From assembly GCA_003283905.1 (NCBI GenBank), contig QBXA01000002.1, forward strand, positions 1 through 64,000: a stretch of 64,000 nt of DNA. Reading direction: 5' to 3'. Origin of the DNA: Pelagibacteraceae bacterium AG-319-F18 (lineage in GTDB: Bacteria; Pseudomonadota; Alphaproteobacteria; Pelagibacterales; Pelagibacteraceae). Each line of letters starts with the position of its first letter. Within the stretch, counting starts at the first letter, position 1. Shown here in pieces: positions 40,150-48,762 of the stretch. The position numbers and the translations under genes are program-made. The notes below the pieces were generated by a model. It saw only the letters and a program-made list of their open reading frames with translations. It was not told where the DNA came from and did no database searches.

Positions 40150-41544
40150 ATGAATAAAGAAAATAAATTAGTTCCTGGATTGCCATCAGGATTTGAAGAT
40201 CGTTGGGGAAAAAAAATTCTTCTTAAAAAAAAGCTATTAAAAGCTATTGAGAATAATTTTATTAAATTTGGAGCAGAAGCTATTGAAACTCCAACGTTTG
40301 AAATTAGTAGAAATATCGGATCTTTTCTTGCAGAAGATGATAGTAATCCTATGTCTGATGTATTTTCATTTCAAGATGGAGATGAAAGCTTAACCGCTCG
40401 TTATGATCTTTCAAGTCCGCTTGCAAGATTTTATGCACAAAACAACCAAGAACTTCCATCAATATTTAAACGTTATCAAATTCAAAATGTTTTTAGAAAT
40501 GAAAAAGCTGGAAATGGCAGGTACAGGGAGTTCCTTCAAGCAGATTTTGATATAGTTGGAAATGTTAATCCCGCTCAAGCTAATGCTGAACTTTGTAATT
40601 TAATTTCAAGTACATTATCAGATTGTGGATTAAAAAAAGATCAATTTACAATCAATGTAAGTAATAGAAAAATAGTTCAAGGATTAATTGATGAATTAAA
40701 AATTTCTGAAGAAAAACAAATTAAAGTCATTCGAGCAATTGATAAATTAGATAAGCCTGGATTTGGTTTAAAAGGAGTTGAAGATTTATTAAAAAAAGAA
40801 AGAAAAGATCAAAGTGGTGCTATTACTAAAGGAGCCGATCTATCAGATGATCAAGCAGCACAAATATTAAATTTTTTAAAAATAAAAGATTTAAATGAAT
40901 TAAAAGAAATTTTAAAAAATCCATTATCTCAAGAAGGTATAAGTGAACTTGAGAATGTATTTGAAGTATTAGGATATGGATCAAATTTAAATCAAGTTAA
41001 GACGAATTTTACAATTGTAAGAGGTTTAGCTTATTATTCTGACTTTATTGTAGAGACTAACTTAAATTTTAAAGTCACAAATAATAAAGGTAAAGAAGTA
41101 GATATTGGAAGCATATGTTCTGGTGGCGCTTATGCAAAATTGATATCCAGATTTAGAGGAGTTGATATTCCAGGAACAGGAATAAGCTTTGGCGTAGACA
41201 GGCTATTATTTGCTTTAATGCAATTAGATCAAATTAAAATAGAAGATCAAAAACCTGTTTTAGTTTGTGTCATGGATCAAAAGTATTTAAAAAATTATTA
41301 TGAATTAGTTGATCTATTAAGAGACAATAATATTAACGCTGAAATCTTTTTAGATAGTAAAAAAAATCTAGGTAAACAATTAACCTTTGCAAATAAACGT
41401 GAATTACAAGTTGCGGTTATTTGTGGAGAAAACGAGTTTAATGATAACACGGTCACTATTAAAAACCTTAAAGGCGTTAAGGGTGAAAACAATCAAACAA
41501 TTCCAAAAGCTGATTTAATTAATGAAATCAAAAAACTTATCTGA
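40150..41544 (+). CDS. hisS: Histidyl-tRNA synthetase (divergent alphaproteobacterial type)
   Basis: A 464-residue class II synthetase. It has LPSGFEDRWGKK, motif 2 FRNEKAGNGRYREFLQADFDIVG, the histidine A-site region RGLAYYSDF, and GTGISFGVDRLLFAL (motif 3). The wording RYDLSSPLARFYAQN and RNEKAGNGRYREF matches the alphaproteobacterial HisRS that charges tRNA-His lacking G-1. The frame extends back to 40099, inside tRNA-His, so the ATG at 40150 (MNKENKLVPG) is the real start, with no ribosome-binding site in the 7-base leader. The end overlaps hisZ by 23 bases. Confidence 0.95.
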   Translation: MNKENKLVPGLPSGFEDRWGKKILLKKKLLKAIENNFIKFGAEAIETPTFEISRNIGSFLAEDDSNPMSDVFSFQDGDESLTARYDLSSPLARFYAQNNQELPSIFKRYQIQNVFRNEKAGNGRYREFLQADFDIVGNVNPAQANAELCNLISSTLSDCGLKKDQFTINVSNRKIVQGLIDELKISEEKQIKVIRAIDKLDKPGFGLKGVEDLLKKERKDQSGAITKGADLSDDQAAQILNFLKIKDLNELKEILKNPLSQEGISELENVFEVLGYGSNLNQVKTNFTIVRGLAYYSDFIVETNLNFKVTNNKGKEVDIGSICSGGAYAKLISRFRGVDIPGTGISFGVDRLLFALMQLDQIKIEDQKPVLVCVMDQKYLKNYYELVDLLRDNNINAEIFLDSKKNLGKQLTFANKRELQVAVICGENEFNDNTVTIKNLKGVKGENNQTIPKADLINEIKKLI

Positions 41545-42574
41545 AAATATCCTTAGATCGGTAAAATCTAAAGGATTTAAGTATATTGATTTACCTTCAG
41601 TAATTGAGGCTAATCACATTGTTCAAAGATCAGGTGAAAACTTTAGAAAATTTATATTTTCTTTTATTGATCAAAATGGAAGTGAACTTTGTTTAAGACC
41701 AGATTTAACTATTGCATCATGTCTTAGATATTTAGAGAACAATTTAAAAGGAAAAGAAAAGATTTTTTATAGTGGTCAGGCTTATAGAAAGTCACAAAAT
41801 AAAAAAGACTCTATAATTAGAGACCAAGTTGGGTTTGAAATTATTGGATCTAAAGATGAAAAGAATGATGATAAAGAAATCATAAATACTTCTTTAAAAT
41901 CTCTTCAAAATATTAAATATACTTCAGGAACATTAACAATTGGTAATGTTGAAATCTTTAATTTATTAATTTCAAAATTAGATATTCCAAAACGTTGGAA
42001 GTTAAGGTTATCAAGACATTTTTGGAGAGAGAAATATTTTAATGATCTTTTAAAAAGATTAGAAACTAATTCAGATGTAGATCCAACCATCGTTGAGATT
42101 GATAAAAAACGATATTTTAAAATGTTAAAAGAAGATCCATCAAAAGTTATTGCAGGACGTTCAATTAACGAAATATTAAAAAGATTTGATAATAAAATTA
42201 GAGATCCAAGAGGAGCGAGAAAAGGTGAAAATGTATCAAAGATCATAAAAGAGTTCCTTAAAATTAAATGTCCAATTAATAAAGTTGCAAGTGAACTAAA
42301 TAAGTTTTTTAAAAAGAATAAGATCAATTTAATAGTTGATCAGAAATATTTTCCAATCTCTAATAACAAAATATCAAAACTCAATGTTGTTTTCTCAGCT
42401 TCATTTGGAAGACAGTTAGAATATTACACAGGCATGGTATTTAAAATTGATATCAAATCTAAATTAAAGAACAGAAACATAATTAACGGTGGAAGATATG
42501 ATAAATTAATCTCAGATCTTGGCTCTAAAAATCAAGTAGCTGCAGTAGGAGCTGCTTTAAATTTAAATTACTAA
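41522..42574 (+). CDS. hisZ: ATP phosphoribosyltransferase regulatory subunit
   Basis: A 350-residue HisRS paralogue without charging activity that is required by the short form of HisG. Class II-like segments are visible (LCLRPDLTIASCLRYL, YSGQAYRKS, EYYTGMVFKI, NGGRYDKLISDLG). The catalytic residues of true HisRS are not conserved. It overlaps the end of hisS by 23 bases and hisG by one. It confers histidine feedback inhibition on HisG in the heteromeric complex. Confidence 0.92.
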   Translation: MKSKNLSENILRSVKSKGFKYIDLPSVIEANHIVQRSGENFRKFIFSFIDQNGSELCLRPDLTIASCLRYLENNLKGKEKIFYSGQAYRKSQNKKDSIIRDQVGFEIIGSKDEKNDDKEIINTSLKSLQNIKYTSGTLTIGNVEIFNLLISKLDIPKRWKLRLSRHFWREKYFNDLLKRLETNSDVDPTIVEIDKKRYFKMLKEDPSKVIAGRSINEILKRFDNKIRDPRGARKGENVSKIIKEFLKIKCPINKVASELNKFFKKNKINLIVDQKYFPISNNKISKLNVVFSASFGRQLEYYTGMVFKIDIKSKLKNRNIINGGRYDKLISDLGSKNQVAAVGAALNLNY

Positions 42575-43266
42575 TGAAAAAAAATATAATTAATATTGGT
42601 ATTCCAAGCAAAGGTAGACTTAGAAAAGATATTCTAAAGATATTCAAAAAAAATAAATTAAATTTAGTTTCTGAAAGAGGAGAAAGAGATTTATTAGGGT
42701 CAATAAAACAATTAAAAAATGTTAAAGTTCTATATCTTCATGCAAGAGAAATAGTTGAAAGACTTGGAGACGGTTCGCTGGATCTTGGTTTTTCAGGATA
42801 TGATTTATTAAAAGAGAGTGAAATAAATATTCAAAATAAAATTAATGTATCTAAAAGATATGATTTTGGCAAAGCAACTTTAGTTGTGGCTATTCCAGAC
42901 CCATGGATAGATGTTCAAACCGTTGCAGATTTAGAGGAAATTGCATTTGAGTTTAAAGATAAAAAGAAGAAAAGACTAAGAGTTGCAACAAAATATCCAA
43001 ATTTAACTAGAGAGTTTTTATTTTCAAAAGGAGTTACTCAATTTAAGTTAGTTGGAAGTTTAGGAGCCACAGAGGCTTATCCTTTTACTGGATCAAGTGA
43101 GATTATCACCGATATAACATCAACAGGTGAGACTTTAAAAGCCAACAATCTACGTATTTTAAAGGATGGAGAAATATTAAAATCTGAGGCTTGTATGATG
43201 ATATCGAAATCATCCGTAAAAAAACCTGAAGTTAAAAAACTAATTAAACTACTTTCTAAGAATTAG
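42574..43266 (+). CDS. hisG: ATP phosphoribosyltransferase, short form
   Basis: A 230-residue catalytic subunit that condenses ATP and PRPP in the first step of histidine synthesis. It starts NIGIPSKGRLRKDIL, with LGDGSLDLGFSGYDLL and the PRPP-binding loop ITDITSTGETLKANNL. It lacks the C-terminal regulatory domain of the long form, as expected with HisZ beside it. It overlaps hisZ by one base. The last 18 bases overlap a possible small minus-strand gene. Confidence 0.96.
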   Translation: MKKNIINIGIPSKGRLRKDILKIFKKNKLNLVSERGERDLLGSIKQLKNVKVLYLHAREIVERLGDGSLDLGFSGYDLLKESEINIQNKINVSKRYDFGKATLVVAIPDPWIDVQTVADLEEIAFEFKDKKKKRLRVATKYPNLTREFLFSKGVTQFKLVGSLGATEAYPFTGSSEIITDITSTGETLKANNLRILKDGEILKSEACMMISKSSVKKPEVKKLIKLLSKN

Positions 43267-43380
43267 GTCTTTCCAATAAACTAGAATAATCTTAATAATA
43301 TTAAGGTTTCTAGCAACCGCATAAAGTGCAATTACTGCCCCTATGATAAATATAATTTTTAATATTAAGAATAATTCCAT
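43249..43380 (-). CDS. Possible small membrane peptide
   Basis: A 43-residue frame starting ATG at 43380, four bases after the stop of the 124-residue exported protein. It has one hydrophobic helix (about residues 3-22, LFLILKIIFIIGAVIALY) and a basic end (WKDLILRK). It overlaps the hisG end by 18 bases. Placement at the end of the HerA/NurA operon supports a real gene, but there is no visible ribosome-binding site and AT-rich DNA can give such frames by chance. Confidence 0.38.
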   Translation of the reverse strand: MELFLILKIIFIIGAVIALYAVARNLNIIKIILVYWKDLILRK

Positions 43381-43384
43381 AATT

Positions 43385-43759
43385 TTAATTTATATAAGAT
43401 CTTACAACTGTGCATTCATAATGATCAAGAAATTTATCGTTTATATAATCATATTTAGACATCGTAATAGTAGGTTTAGTATCACCCGCAAAAACGATCC
43501 TCTGAAAACCTAACTCGTACTCTTGAAATTTAGCAGTAAAACTATCTTCACCATACTCTAAATCCTTGGCTGGAATCATCTTAAATTTATTATGATTTTT
43601 ATCAAAATAATGAAAACCTGTTACTTCAAGCTTAAAGTTTAAAGGTTCATAATTTCTACCAAATGCCGATAACATGTTTTTGCAGGAAAGGTTTAAACCC
43701 TCATCAGCAAGCAAAATATTAGGTATTAGCATTATGAATAATATAATAATTCTAAGCAT
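43385..43759 (-). CDS. Small exported protein of unknown function
   Basis: A 124-residue protein with a signal peptide (MLRIIILFIMLIPNILLADEG), cleavage probably after LLA. The mature part has two cysteines (SCKNML near the start and YECTVV near the end) that could form a disulfide, and beta-rich patterning. It is probably periplasmic. It shares one base with the upstream 87-residue gene, in the run of small genes downstream of herA. No family is recognised. Confidence 0.65.
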   Translation of the reverse strand: MLRIIILFIMLIPNILLADEGLNLSCKNMLSAFGRNYEPLNFKLEVTGFHYFDKNHNKFKMIPAKDLEYGEDSFTAKFQEYELGFQRIVFAGDTKPTITMSKYDYINDKFLDHYECTVVRSYIN

Positions 43760-44022
43760 TAACTCTCTTTATCTAATATGTCGGTTACATTTACTGAATT
43801 TGTAAAGATTTCACTTACAACTTCCTCAGAAAGAGTGATTGTTTTGCCTGAATTATAGGTAAAACGAGTAAAAGGTTTTTCATTTGCTCTGATCATCAAG
43901 AAAGTTTGCTCTTTATCTTTTTTCTTAAGCCTTAGGTATACGCACCAATTACAAGCATGATCCGTATTTTGCTTCTCAAATTCAATTTCAATCCCATCAA
44001 CGGTTAATAATTTAGTCATCAC
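43759..44022 (-). CDS. Small protein of unknown function with a CxxC motif
   Basis: An 87-residue protein opening MMTKLLTVDGIEIEFEKQ, with ACNWCVYLRLKKKD around residue 24 (CxxC) and a C-terminal charged helix. It may bind a metal. The start overlaps the preceding zinc-ribbon gene by four bases (ATGA), and it shares one base with the next gene. Its function is unknown; the operon context links it to the HerA/NurA genes. The second Met is an equally likely start. Confidence 0.6.
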   Translation of the reverse strand: MMTKLLTVDGIEIEFEKQNTDHACNWCVYLRLKKKDKEQTFLMIRANEKPFTRFTYNSGKTITLSEEVVSEIFTNSVNVTDILDKES

Positions 44023-44213
44023 TGTATCGTTGCCACCTCAGGTTCATAAAGATCTCTAGAATATTCTTTAGAGCAGAATTTACATTCCTCAGTTACTTCT
44101 TTACCTAAATGATATTTACCAATTTGAGCAATGTTTTTAATTACTTTGGCTTTTTTTGTACCATCGCACACCGGACAATTTAGAGATCTATTGTTCTGGA
44201 TTGATTTTTTCAT
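44019..44213 (-). CDS. Small zinc-ribbon-like protein
   Basis: A 64-residue protein with CPVC (about residue 13) and CKFC (about residue 44), separated by ~27 residues. This is the pattern of a small treble-clef or ribbon zinc site. The rest is charged. It overlaps the upstream membrane-protein gene by 26 bases and the downstream gene by four. It may be an adaptor that binds nucleic acid or protein. The family is not recognised. Confidence 0.6.
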   Translation of the reverse strand: MKKSIQNNRSLNCPVCDGTKKAKVIKNIAQIGKYHLGKEVTEECKFCSKEYSRDLYEPEVATIQ

Positions 44214-44502
44214 CGTTCCTTTCTTTAAATAATTGATGTTTTGTTAATACGGTATGCACTAATAGAAGAGCCAAAATGCTAACTATAAACAGGCCGCCTT
44301 TAATTAGCTGATAGTTATTTAAGAACAGACCAACAGATAAGAATAAACAGCCGCCCATACTAAATGACCACACTAAATGCATTGCATATCTTGGAATTTT
44401 TCCAAAGCTTCCCAATATATAAAATATTAGTACTCCATATAAAATTAGAGTTGCCTTCATCATGATAATAATGAAATTTATTGTAAAAGGAGAAATGATC
44501 AA
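44188..44502 (-). CDS. Small multi-pass membrane protein
   Basis: A 104-residue protein with about three hydrophobic segments (roughly 5-35, 43-62 and 68-88) and a charged C-terminal tail with lysine and glutamate. The start overlaps the herA stop by four bases (ATGA), so the two are coupled. A membrane protein directly after a HerA-type pump is notable, and might anchor it, but there is no family evidence. Start alternatives at Met 14 or 15 would shorten it. Confidence 0.6.
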   Translation of the reverse strand: MIISPFTINFIIIMMKATLILYGVLIFYILGSFGKIPRYAMHLVWSFSMGGCLFLSVGLFLNNYQLIKGGLFIVSILALLLVHTVLTKHQLFKERNDEKINPEQ

Positions 44503-46181
44503 TTGGCTCTCCTTTTATCAATTGAAGTTATATTAGAAAAATCTTTGGCAAATTTTTTTCTTTGTTTAACAGAGTCTTTATCATCCCAATTTTCAACTGC
44601 AGAGATAAAATTTTCATTTCCAATATCATCATTGATTAATTCAGCATCAAATTTAATTTGAACTGGAAGTGAGAAATTTACAACTTGGCCACTTATAATA
44701 CCTTGGCCATTTGCTAGATTTGGTAATTGTTTAGAGTCATCAACACTTAAGGTTTCAGAGTCCCTTGTAGTTGCTCTTTGATCTTTTTGATTAACCATTC
44801 TAAAAATAATTTGACTGTTACACTGTGAGGCAATGGTTTCATCCAATCTCGATGGCCTTTGTGAGATAATCATAATACCAGTTCCAAATTTTCTACCCTC
44901 AGTTATTACTTTTCTAATAGTCTCAACTGATGGAAGGTGATCTTTATCTTCAGACCTTGATGGAATAAAATTATGAGCTTCTTCAATGATAGTTAAAAAT
45001 GGTGGAATTTCTTCTTCGACTTCTTGTCTATGTCTAAATAAGTTTTCTAATAAGATTGATACAATTGCACTTGCAGGTAAGTTCTCATAACCTTTAAGAT
45101 ATAGAATACTTAATTGGCCTTTTGCTATAATTTTTTCAGGTTCTGTTCCTGCATCTGGTAGTTCTTCAAATTTAAGTTTACTCATTTTTTGTCTATGTCT
45201 GAAATTAGTCTGTTCCATATTTTTAAGTTTTTTTGCAACTTGACCTAAACTTCTTACAACTACATACATAGAAGCAGGTCTTATATTTTTAAAAGATTTA
45301 GAAGAATCTGATGCAAACTCTCTTGCCTTACGAGCAAGTAATTCGATATATTTAAGTAAGCTTCCACCTTCATATTTAACTTTTTCTAATAAAGAGCTTA
45401 AAAAGTCTTTTTGTGGATCAGTTAATGTGTTTCCTAGTTTATCAATTAAAGTGTAGATAATTTCTTTATCTTCAGAGCTCACTGATAGATTTGGATAAAA
45501 TAATTTAACATTATTGTCTGGGTATAATTTTTTTTGTTTTTGAATAAAGCCTAAGTAATCTCCATGGATATCTAAAACTAACATTGGGTACTGTTTCTTT
45601 AAAAGCTCATCCATAATTCTTCGAACCATTACTGTTTTTCCAGAACCAGACATTCCAAAGATGGATACATGACGAGAGACCAAATTATCCGCATCAATCC
45701 TTATTTTTACAGCATCTCTTGCAAGCAAACTGCCAATAAATAATGGGTGATCTGAGTCTAAATCTGAGATTAACAAGGCTTCAACATCTTCACTAGATGG
45801 ATAGCTAACTGTTGATGCTGGGCATACAGGATAATTAAGCGGCATTAATTTAAGATTATCTTTTAGAGTGAAACCTAAAATAATTACTTTGCAGATTAGT
45901 TCATCTCTAGTGGTCGGTAGAATAGTGTCTCTAATATCAATATTTTCATTAGTTAATTCTTGAGCAGCTTCTGTTGGAAAGAAGGCATTTGAGCTTTCAA
46001 TAGATGAAATTTTACCCCACACTGTTACGGGCACAATATTTCCTTCACTTGATGGAATTTTAGATTCTGTTGTAATGATATCCCCTTTTTTAGCTTTATA
46101 ATTTTTTAAGCTAAAGTAGAAGTGATCTATATTAGTTTCACCTAAGACTGTACCAATTGATTGCCATTTATTTTTATTCAT
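44499..46181 (-). CDS. HerA-like hexameric DNA translocase (DUF87 ATPase)
   Basis: A 560-residue HerA/FtsK-superfamily ATPase. An N-terminal beta-barrel (HAS-type, about 1-100) opens with WQSIGTVLGETN. Walker A is GMSGSGKTV (about 175), and the Walker B segment IIEEAHNFIP is near 395. A sensor region follows (IMIISQRPSRLDETI) and a probable arginine finger segment (NQKDQRATTRDSE). HerA works with NurA to resect DNA ends in archaea and pairs with nucleases in bacterial defence. The frame extends to 46217, but the ATG at 46181 overlaps the nurA stop (TAATG) and is preferred. It is coupled to NurA and to a membrane protein. Confidence 0.86.
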   Translation of the reverse strand: MNKNKWQSIGTVLGETNIDHFYFSLKNYKAKKGDIITTESKIPSSEGNIVPVTVWGKISSIESSNAFFPTEAAQELTNENIDIRDTILPTTRDELICKVIILGFTLKDNLKLMPLNYPVCPASTVSYPSSEDVEALLISDLDSDHPLFIGSLLARDAVKIRIDADNLVSRHVSIFGMSGSGKTVMVRRIMDELLKKQYPMLVLDIHGDYLGFIQKQKKLYPDNNVKLFYPNLSVSSEDKEIIYTLIDKLGNTLTDPQKDFLSSLLEKVKYEGGSLLKYIELLARKAREFASDSSKSFKNIRPASMYVVVRSLGQVAKKLKNMEQTNFRHRQKMSKLKFEELPDAGTEPEKIIAKGQLSILYLKGYENLPASAIVSILLENLFRHRQEVEEEIPPFLTIIEEAHNFIPSRSEDKDHLPSVETIRKVITEGRKFGTGIMIISQRPSRLDETIASQCNSQIIFRMVNQKDQRATTRDSETLSVDDSKQLPNLANGQGIISGQVVNFSLPVQIKFDAELINDDIGNENFISAVENWDDKDSVKQRKKFAKDFSNITSIDKRRAN

Positions 46182-47494
46182 TATTTTGCCATACCACCCA
46201 AAGGTCTGTTTCTCCACGATCTAACTTTTTTAGATAAAATTTTTACTGCAAGAGAAATTGTATTTTGATCTTTGCTTTTAACTGCTTGTTTTAATAAATG
46301 AGTTGCATAATATCTTCTTGAGACCTTACTCATCCAATTAGGAATTTTAGCAAATTTATCGACCACATTAAGTCCAACTGGAAAACCATAGTTAGGCAGT
46401 AATCTTGCTGTAGCTAAAATATATTCATAATCTTTTTTAATATTTTTTGAAGATGTTAGAGACTCTATTCTTATTGGAGATGAGTGGTCTGTTGTCTTGA
46501 TATAACCCATATTAACATCTGGAAAAGAATCCATTTTATCTTCCCAAGCAGATCCAGAAGTTACACTAAACCCTTTTATTTGTTTTTTAATTTCTATAGG
46601 TTTTAAAGCTTGGCCACTCTTTAATATGATCTCAAGCAAATGTGAGTCTGTAATTTTGTATTTTTTAATTGTTGCTAAAGTATTTTTAAAATCTTTATCT
46701 GAAATAATACCTTTAGTTTTATAACTATATAAAAGATTTTTGATATAAGGTGCTGAAACAGATGTTTCAACTATTCCATAAATTGGAAATTTGCTTTTTT
46801 TAATGTGATTTAAAGCTTCAAGATAAACATTTACAAAATGTCTAGCTTCTGCGTTTAATCTGTTTTTATTATAGAAGGGTAGCATATTCTCTACTGCAAA
46901 TTTTGTAAAAGTTGGAAAACCCATTACGGTAAATGGCATTACCGTTGCTTCAATAGGGCCATGTAAGAAACAATAATCAAATTTTCTATTAAGTAAGATA
47001 TGTTTAACAACAGTCACTGCTTCAAAGATAATTCGTGCACCATCCTTTTTCTTGTTAAGCATTTGATCTTCTTCAAAATCATCATCTGCTAAGTCATAAA
47101 GTTCGTTTTTTGGATCGTATAGATCACCTAAAAAGACCATACTCTCTTCAAAGAACTCTCTGTTCTTATCTTCAGCATCTGGTTTAACAATATAGCTACC
47201 GGTTCTAATACTTAGAGGAGCACTACTAATAATAGAGGTCTTATCAACACCACCATCGATAAAACATGATGTTTTACAACGGTTTTCTAACCAAAAGTCT
47301 TTACCTTTATAATCAAGATCCATTATTAAATTAGCATCTTCAATTATCTTTTTAACAGTAAGAGCAACTTGAGCTGAGACTTCTAGAAAGTTATTTTGAA
47401 CTTTAGGTGAAGCTGTAACTGCATTTTTTACAAAGTTAGTAAATAAAGATGAGTTAGCTTTTATCTTATTTTTGATTTCTATTTCATCACTCAT
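46181..47494 (-). CDS. NurA-domain nuclease
   Basis: A 437-residue protein with NurA motifs. An acidic motif CFIDGGVDKTS lies near residues 76-86, a second FLHGPIEATVMPF near 175, and GIVETSVSAPYIKN near 240. NurA is a 5'-3' single- and double-strand exonuclease/endonuclease dependent on Mn that is driven by HerA. Compared with archaeal NurA (~340-400 residues) this one has extra sequence, including an acidic insert (about 110-145) and a long C-terminal part. It overlaps the upstream Ser/Arg-rich gene (ATGA) and HerA (TAATG). Its biological role in this genome is unknown. Confidence 0.75.
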   Translation of the reverse strand: MSDEIEIKNKIKANSSLFTNFVKNAVTASPKVQNNFLEVSAQVALTVKKIIEDANLIMDLDYKGKDFWLENRCKTSCFIDGGVDKTSIISSAPLSIRTGSYIVKPDAEDKNREFFEESMVFLGDLYDPKNELYDLADDDFEEDQMLNKKKDGARIIFEAVTVVKHILLNRKFDYCFLHGPIEATVMPFTVMGFPTFTKFAVENMLPFYNKNRLNAEARHFVNVYLEALNHIKKSKFPIYGIVETSVSAPYIKNLLYSYKTKGIISDKDFKNTLATIKKYKITDSHLLEIILKSGQALKPIEIKKQIKGFSVTSGSAWEDKMDSFPDVNMGYIKTTDHSSPIRIESLTSSKNIKKDYEYILATARLLPNYGFPVGLNVVDKFAKIPNWMSKVSRRYYATHLLKQAVKSKDQNTISLAVKILSKKVRSWRNRPLGGMAK

Positions 47495-47832
47495 ATTTTT
47501 GCTCCATAGAAATATTGAATTTTAGTACCGCGTCCATTAGTTCGAATAGTTAATTTTCTATTTGTCAAACTATGAAATTTTTCTTTTAATTTTTGTTTAA
47601 AAAGCCAACAAGATTTTCTAGAAGAGAAACTTCTAAAATGAACTTTTGTTAAATCTTTATTAGCCTTGGTAGAGCTGCTGGAGAAAGACCCTTGGACATT
47701 TATGAAAGGAACATGAAGGGATCCAGGGGTACGAGGCGTTACCGCTACTCGACAGCTGCTTTTACCAAAGCTACTAAAGTTATTTGAACGTAACCTCCTT
47801 TGTTTGTATTTGTTATTAAAGTTAAACTGCAT
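47491..47832 (-). CDS. Ser/Arg-rich small protein of unknown function
   Basis: A 113-residue basic protein rich in Ser, Arg, Lys and Phe with several cysteines: SSFGKSSCRVAVTPRTPGSL, GSFSSSSTKAN, FRSFSSRKSCWLFKQKL, then KLTIRTNGRGTKIQYFYG. The 47690-47790 segment is distinctly richer in G+C than its surroundings. The gene sits 15 bases after the sigma-factor stop and overlaps NurA by four bases. The beta-like C-terminus (NGRGTKIQYFYG) may be a nucleic-acid-binding fold. No family is recognised; it could be a transferred or misread frame, but the coupling favours a real gene. Confidence 0.5.
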   Translation of the reverse strand: MQFNFNNKYKQRRLRSNNFSSFGKSSCRVAVTPRTPGSLHVPFINVQGSFSSSSTKANKDLTKVHFRSFSSRKSCWLFKQKLKEKFHSLTNRKLTIRTNGRGTKIQYFYGAKI

Positions 47833-47847
47833 AATTAATAGATAGGG

Positions 47848-48747
47848 TTAAATATATTTTTTTTCTGTATTTAATTTTTTTTTTGATGAAATAATTATTT
47901 GTCTTATAGATTCTTTATTTGATTTGAATTCTTCAGCTATTTCCTCCAGTCCATAACCAGCAAGATGATAATTAAAGATATTATATTCTTTATTTGTTAA
48001 AATTTTTTCACGATCTAGCCTTGAGTCAATTTTAAGTTGAGTAGCTTCAGATTCTATTAATGATTTATTAAAAAAATAATTTTCAAAATCTTTTTCTGAA
48101 TTTGAAATATTAATAGAGTCAATATATTTTTTAACGTTATAATCTTTAACTTTTGATCCTAAAGGATGATCTTTATTTAATTTTTTTACTACTCTTGAAA
48201 TTTCTTTATTATCTAGATCACAACAGGATTTATTTATTTTTAATTTATTAATAGTAGAAGCTATATTATAAAAAACCTTTTCATCTTCTTTAGTAGTGCA
48301 AAATTTGATACTTGAAGAATTTTTTAAGCAGTAATCATTTAAGGTATTTTTAACCCACCATTGAGCATAACTTGAAAACCTAAGTTTAACCCCATCTTCT
48401 TGTTGGGTGCCCCATTTTTCTACTTTAAAATTTTTAATAGCTATAAGGATACCAATATTAGCTTCAGCAAATAAATCTTCAAAATTTATTTTTTTACCTA
48501 TTGAGTTAAATTTAATTTTTGCTTGCTTGAAGGCATATTTTGAAAAATATCTACTTAATTTGTTTGTAGCGTTTTGGGAAATTTTTGAATTGTCAGATTT
48601 TGCTTCTTTTAAAAGCGCAAATTCCTGACACTCAGATAACACATCTTTAGGAAAAAGGTTTGTAGATTGCATTTTTTTTATGCAATCAACTATTTCGTCG
48701 TTAATTATAGACTGATTTTCAGCACTTTTTGTTGTTTTTTGATCCAT
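47848..48747 (-). CDS. Divergent sigma-70-family factor (RpoH-like)
   Basis: A 299-residue sigma factor. Region 2 is seen as DLFAEANIGILIAIKNFKV, then RFSSYAQWWVKNTLNDY, the -10-recognition and melting helices. Region 4 is LTNKEYNIFNYHLAGYGLEEIAEEF followed by a helix-turn-helix KESIRQIIISSKKKL. The best relatives are RpoH-type factors, but the linker between (about 165-230) is divergent. It likely directs RNA polymerase to a special promoter set. It leads the minus-strand operon with NurA and HerA, and a perfect 12-base palindrome lies just before its start. It is not the housekeeping sigma or a canonical rpoH. Confidence 0.75.
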   Translation of the reverse strand: MDQKTTKSAENQSIINDEIVDCIKKMQSTNLFPKDVLSECQEFALLKEAKSDNSKISQNATNKLSRYFSKYAFKQAKIKFNSIGKKINFEDLFAEANIGILIAIKNFKVEKWGTQQEDGVKLRFSSYAQWWVKNTLNDYCLKNSSSIKFCTTKEDEKVFYNIASTINKLKINKSCCDLDNKEISRVVKKLNKDHPLGSKVKDYNVKKYIDSINISNSEKDFENYFFNKSLIESEATQLKIDSRLDREKILTNKEYNIFNYHLAGYGLEEIAEEFKSNKESIRQIIISSKKKLNTEKKYI

Positions 48748-48750
48748 GTA

Positions 48751-48762
48751 TGTTGATCAACA
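48751..48762. promoter_or_regulatory. Perfect 12-base palindrome before the sigma-factor gene
   Basis: TGTTGATCAACA is perfectly symmetrical and lies 4-15 bases upstream of the sigma-factor start at 48747. A TATATA box lies further up at about 48783-48788 (minus strand). It could be an operator for a repressor dimer or form an RNA hairpin over the ribosome-binding site. Confidence 0.4.

Noticed and set aside
41905-42327. A 140-residue antisense frame inside hisZ.
   Set aside because: It is fully contained in an intact, recognised gene and has hydrophobic shadow composition.
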